Below are positions 6,772 to 8,279 of a DNA stretch of 8,279 bases, one piece after another. The DNA comes from an uncultured Flavobacteriales bacterium. GTDB taxonomy: Bacteria; Bacteroidota; Bacteroidia; Flavobacteriales_D; Crocinitomicaceae. The DNA lies in the NCBI GenBank assembly GCA_905479845.1, contig CAJQOB010000011.1, positions 1 through 8,279 on the forward strand, read 5' to 3'. The notes below the pieces were generated by a model. The model saw only the letters and a program-made list of their open reading frames with translations, had not been told where the DNA came from and made no database searches. Made by a program: the position numbers and the translations under genes. Within the stretch, counting starts at the first letter, position 1. The number at the start of each line of letters is the position of its first letter.

Positions 6772-6942
6772 AATCTTTGTTTTTGATGTAGTGGTATTTT
6801 GTTCTTTATTTGAATAAATCGATTGCAAGTTAGGACATGATTTTCACTTCATGATAGGTACAAATACCCATTTTGACATTTCGAAAGTACACTGACTCTA
6901 AATTGTGAGAATCCCGTACCTTAGCTTCATAAATAAATCCGT
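6772..6942. promoter_or_regulatory. Divergent spacer between sheath and radical SAM genes
   Basis: This 171 bp region must carry the starts of both flanking genes. On the forward strand TACCTTAG (6917-6924) differs by one base from the Bacteroidota -7 box and lies 18 bp before GTG 6943, but lacks a well-placed -33 TTTG. An alternative pair is TTTTG (6871-6875) with TAAATTG (6899-6905), 23 bp apart. On the reverse strand a TATTTG inside a short inverted repeat (GGTA-CAAA-TACC, 6857-6868 region) is a possible -7 remnant, which would give the sheath mRNA a leader of about 80 bases. These are weak matches. Confidence 0.3.
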
Positions 6943-8043
6943 GTGAAAGACGTACTACTGATTACCCCTCCATTTACTCAATTGAATACGCCTTACCCTG
7001 CTACTGCCTATTTGAAGGGGTTCTTGAACACGAAGAATATTTCTTCTTATCAAGTTGATCTTGGGATTGAGGTAATTCTTGAGCTTTTCAGTCAATATCG
7101 CTTAAAACAAGTGTTCTTTTTGGCCGAAAGAGAAGGAACAATTGAATCGGAAAATGCTGAGAGAATGTACTCCTTGAGAGAGCAATATTTGGCAACAATC
7201 GAACCTGCGATTCAATTTCTACATGGAAAACAGCCTACCTTGGCTCGACGAATCTGTACTCGGAACTTCTTCCCAGAAGCAAGTCGTTTCGATCAAATTG
7301 AAGATTTGGAATGGGCGTTTGGATCGATGGGAATGCAAGACAAAGCAAAGCATTTAGCGACGCTTTTCTTAGAGGATTTATCAGATTTCATCATTGAATG
7401 TATCGATCCTGAATTTGGGTTTAGTCGATACGCCGAACGATTGGGTTTTAGTGCTAACAATTTCGACGAGCTGTACGCTCAACTGCAACAGGACCCATCA
7501 TATATCGATCAAATTTCTATTGAGTTGTTACTCGAAAAGATCGACCAACTTAACCCAAAGTTGATTTGTTTCTCCGTTCCGTTTCCAGGGAATTTGTACA
7601 GCGCATTTAGGTGTGCTAGTTCGATTAAGGATTCCTTTCCCGAAATCAAGATTGCCATGGGAGGTGGGTTTGCAAATACTGAACTACGCTCAATCAGCGA
7701 TCCACGCGTATTTGATTTCTTTGATTACATCACTTTGGATGATGGTGAATTGCCCGTTGAACTTTTGGTCCGATCGCTTTCAGAAGAAAAAATCAACCTC
7801 GAAACGTTCGAATTTAAGCGAACATTCTATTGCGAATCTGAAACTGTTCAATACAACAATTCAAGCGCACAAGCCGATTACAAGCAAGCGCAAGTTGGAA
7901 CTCCAGATTACTCAGACCTCCTACTCGATTCCTACCTATCCGTAATTGAAGTAGCGAATCCTATGCACAGTTTGTGGAGTGATGGTCGTTGGAATAAACT
8001 CACCATGGCACCACTGTGTTACCCATTTGCGACGTTGAGCTAA
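6943..8043 (+). pseudogene. B12-binding radical SAM protein, truncated before its Fe-S motif
   Basis: The frame starts at GTG 6943. It encodes the N-terminal 356 or so residues of a cobalamin-binding-domain radical SAM protein: V-L-L-I-T-P-P-F-T-Q-L-N-T-P-Y-P-A-T-A-Y-L (4-24), then a long helical insert, then the Rossmann-like core L-I-C-F-S-V-P-F-P-G-N-L (207-218), A-M-G-G-G-F-A-N (238-245) and D-D-G-E-L-P (266-271). In relatives I recall, the segment L-W-S-D-G-R-W-N-K-L-T-M-A (344-356) is followed at once by an H-G-C-Y-W-type stretch carrying the cysteines that bind the 4Fe-4S cluster and SAM. Here it is followed by P-L-C-Y-P-F-A-T-L-S and a stop at 8041-8043. The radical SAM barrel is absent, so the product cannot do radical SAM chemistry. 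The missing half may lie beyond the window if this is an insertion, or may be lost. Confidence 0.85.
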
Positions 8044-8258
8044 TTGCCGAATTACCCTGAAACTTCGAGGGGTACCCTGAAAACCCACAAACCATTTCTG
8101 ACTTTCTAAGGAAGAAACGAATCGATGAAGGCTTAACAAAAGGGGAAATATGTGAAGCGCTTGGTATTGACTATCGAACCTTAAAACGTTGGGAAGAGAA
8201 TTGGATTCAGCCAGCACATAAGAATAGGAGGAAGTTAAAGAAGTATTTAAATTGTTAA
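8016..8258 (+). pseudogene. XRE-type helix-turn-helix gene with in-frame stop
   Basis: A frame offset from the radical SAM gene is open from 7998, with a possible start at GTG 8016. It reads I-C-D-V-E-L-I-A-E-L-P, hits TGA 8058-8060, then continues N-F-E-G-Y-P-E-N-P-Q-T-I-S-D-F-L-R-K-K-R to a stop at 8256-8258. The downstream 65 residues contain a helix-turn-helix (L-T-K-G-E-I-C-E-A-L-G-I-D-Y-R-T-L-K-R-W-E). They match a class of small HTH proteins of about 80 residues with a C-H-V-type start, a Y-P-x-x-P-x-T linker and a final K-K-Y-L-like helix. The two sides of the stop read as one such protein, so the TGA looks like a nonsense change, for example from CGA. No ATG, GTG or TTG start is in frame after the stop. 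The gene overlaps the end of the truncated radical SAM frame. Its target is unknown. Confidence 0.6.
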
Positions 8259-8279
8259 GTCTACAGACTCTTAGTTGAG

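Noticed and set aside
6772..6828. Upstream ATG for the sheath gene (6828)
   Set aside because: The extra 19 residues are Ser/Thr/Lys/Asn-rich and precede the canonical M-A-x-Y-K-T-P-G-V-Y start of sheath proteins.
8058..8060. TGA read as a recoded (selenocysteine) codon in the HTH gene
   Set aside because: The position is in a linker before a DNA-binding domain with no reason for selenocysteine, and no SECIS-like hairpin is evident. A nonsense mutation is simpler.
7936..8217. Reverse-strand open frame across the radical SAM/HTH junction
   Set aside because: It has no recognisable domain and lies opposite sequence that is explained by the truncated radical SAM and HTH frames.
8258..8269. Inverted repeat AGTCT-AC-AGACT at the window end
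   Set aside because: Five-base arms with a 2-base gap cannot form a hairpin. It might be a chance palindrome, and the context beyond it is missing.
8034..8279. Integron cassette boundaries: GTTRRRY-like GTTGAGC (8034-8040), GTTAAGT (8254-8260) and RYYYAAC-like GCTTAAC (8131-8137)
   Set aside because: These degenerate heptamers occur often by chance. GCTTAAC lies inside the HTH coding sequence, and no imperfect palindrome joins the sites as an attC would require.

Overview
The window looks like a piece of a Bacteroidota chromosome, most likely Flavobacteriia or a close relative. The evidence is the base composition (moderately AT-rich), a clear type IX secretion (T9SS) C-terminal sorting domain, Bacteroidota-style secreted proteins and lipoproteins, no obvious Shine-Dalgarno sequences, and a B12-binding radical SAM paralogue of a type I associate with this phylum. 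This placement comes from protein features only; no marker gene is present.

Layout. Positions 1-140 hold the tail of an ISAs1-type transposase and probably the end of that element. A forward gene (193-837) encodes an intradiol-dioxygenase-like lipoprotein. It converges with a reverse two-gene unit: a small exported protein of unknown function (2823-2299) followed 10 bp later by an exported GH1 beta-glycosidase (2288-882). A short divergent spacer separates this from a tight forward cluster: a DUF1028 protein with a T9SS tail (2904-3905), a frameshifted small exported protein with a possible lipocalin-like C-terminus (3906-4269) and a DUF523 protein related to the TudS desulfurase family (4272-4892). 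Next comes an unrecognised 127-residue protein (4950-5333). It converges at 19 bp with a full-length contractile tail sheath protein on the reverse strand (6771-5353). A 171 bp divergent spacer leads to a B12-binding/radical SAM gene (6943-8043). That gene breaks off where its iron-sulfur cysteine cluster should begin and runs into a small HTH gene that itself carries an in-frame TGA (8016-8258).

How the genes fit together. The left two thirds reads as ordinary envelope and extracellular metabolism: three or four exported products, one of them T9SS cargo, plus one cytoplasmic Fe-S enzyme candidate. The two most unusual items are the sheath gene, which has no tube, baseplate, spike or ATPase gene on either side, and the chimeric right end, where a radical SAM gene is cut at its catalytic motif. 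Both ends of the window carry remnants of mobile or rearranged DNA. Three gene disruptions are present (frameshift near 3940-3976, break near 8010-8028, stop at 8058-8060). Sequencing or assembly error cannot be excluded for any of them from the sequence alone.
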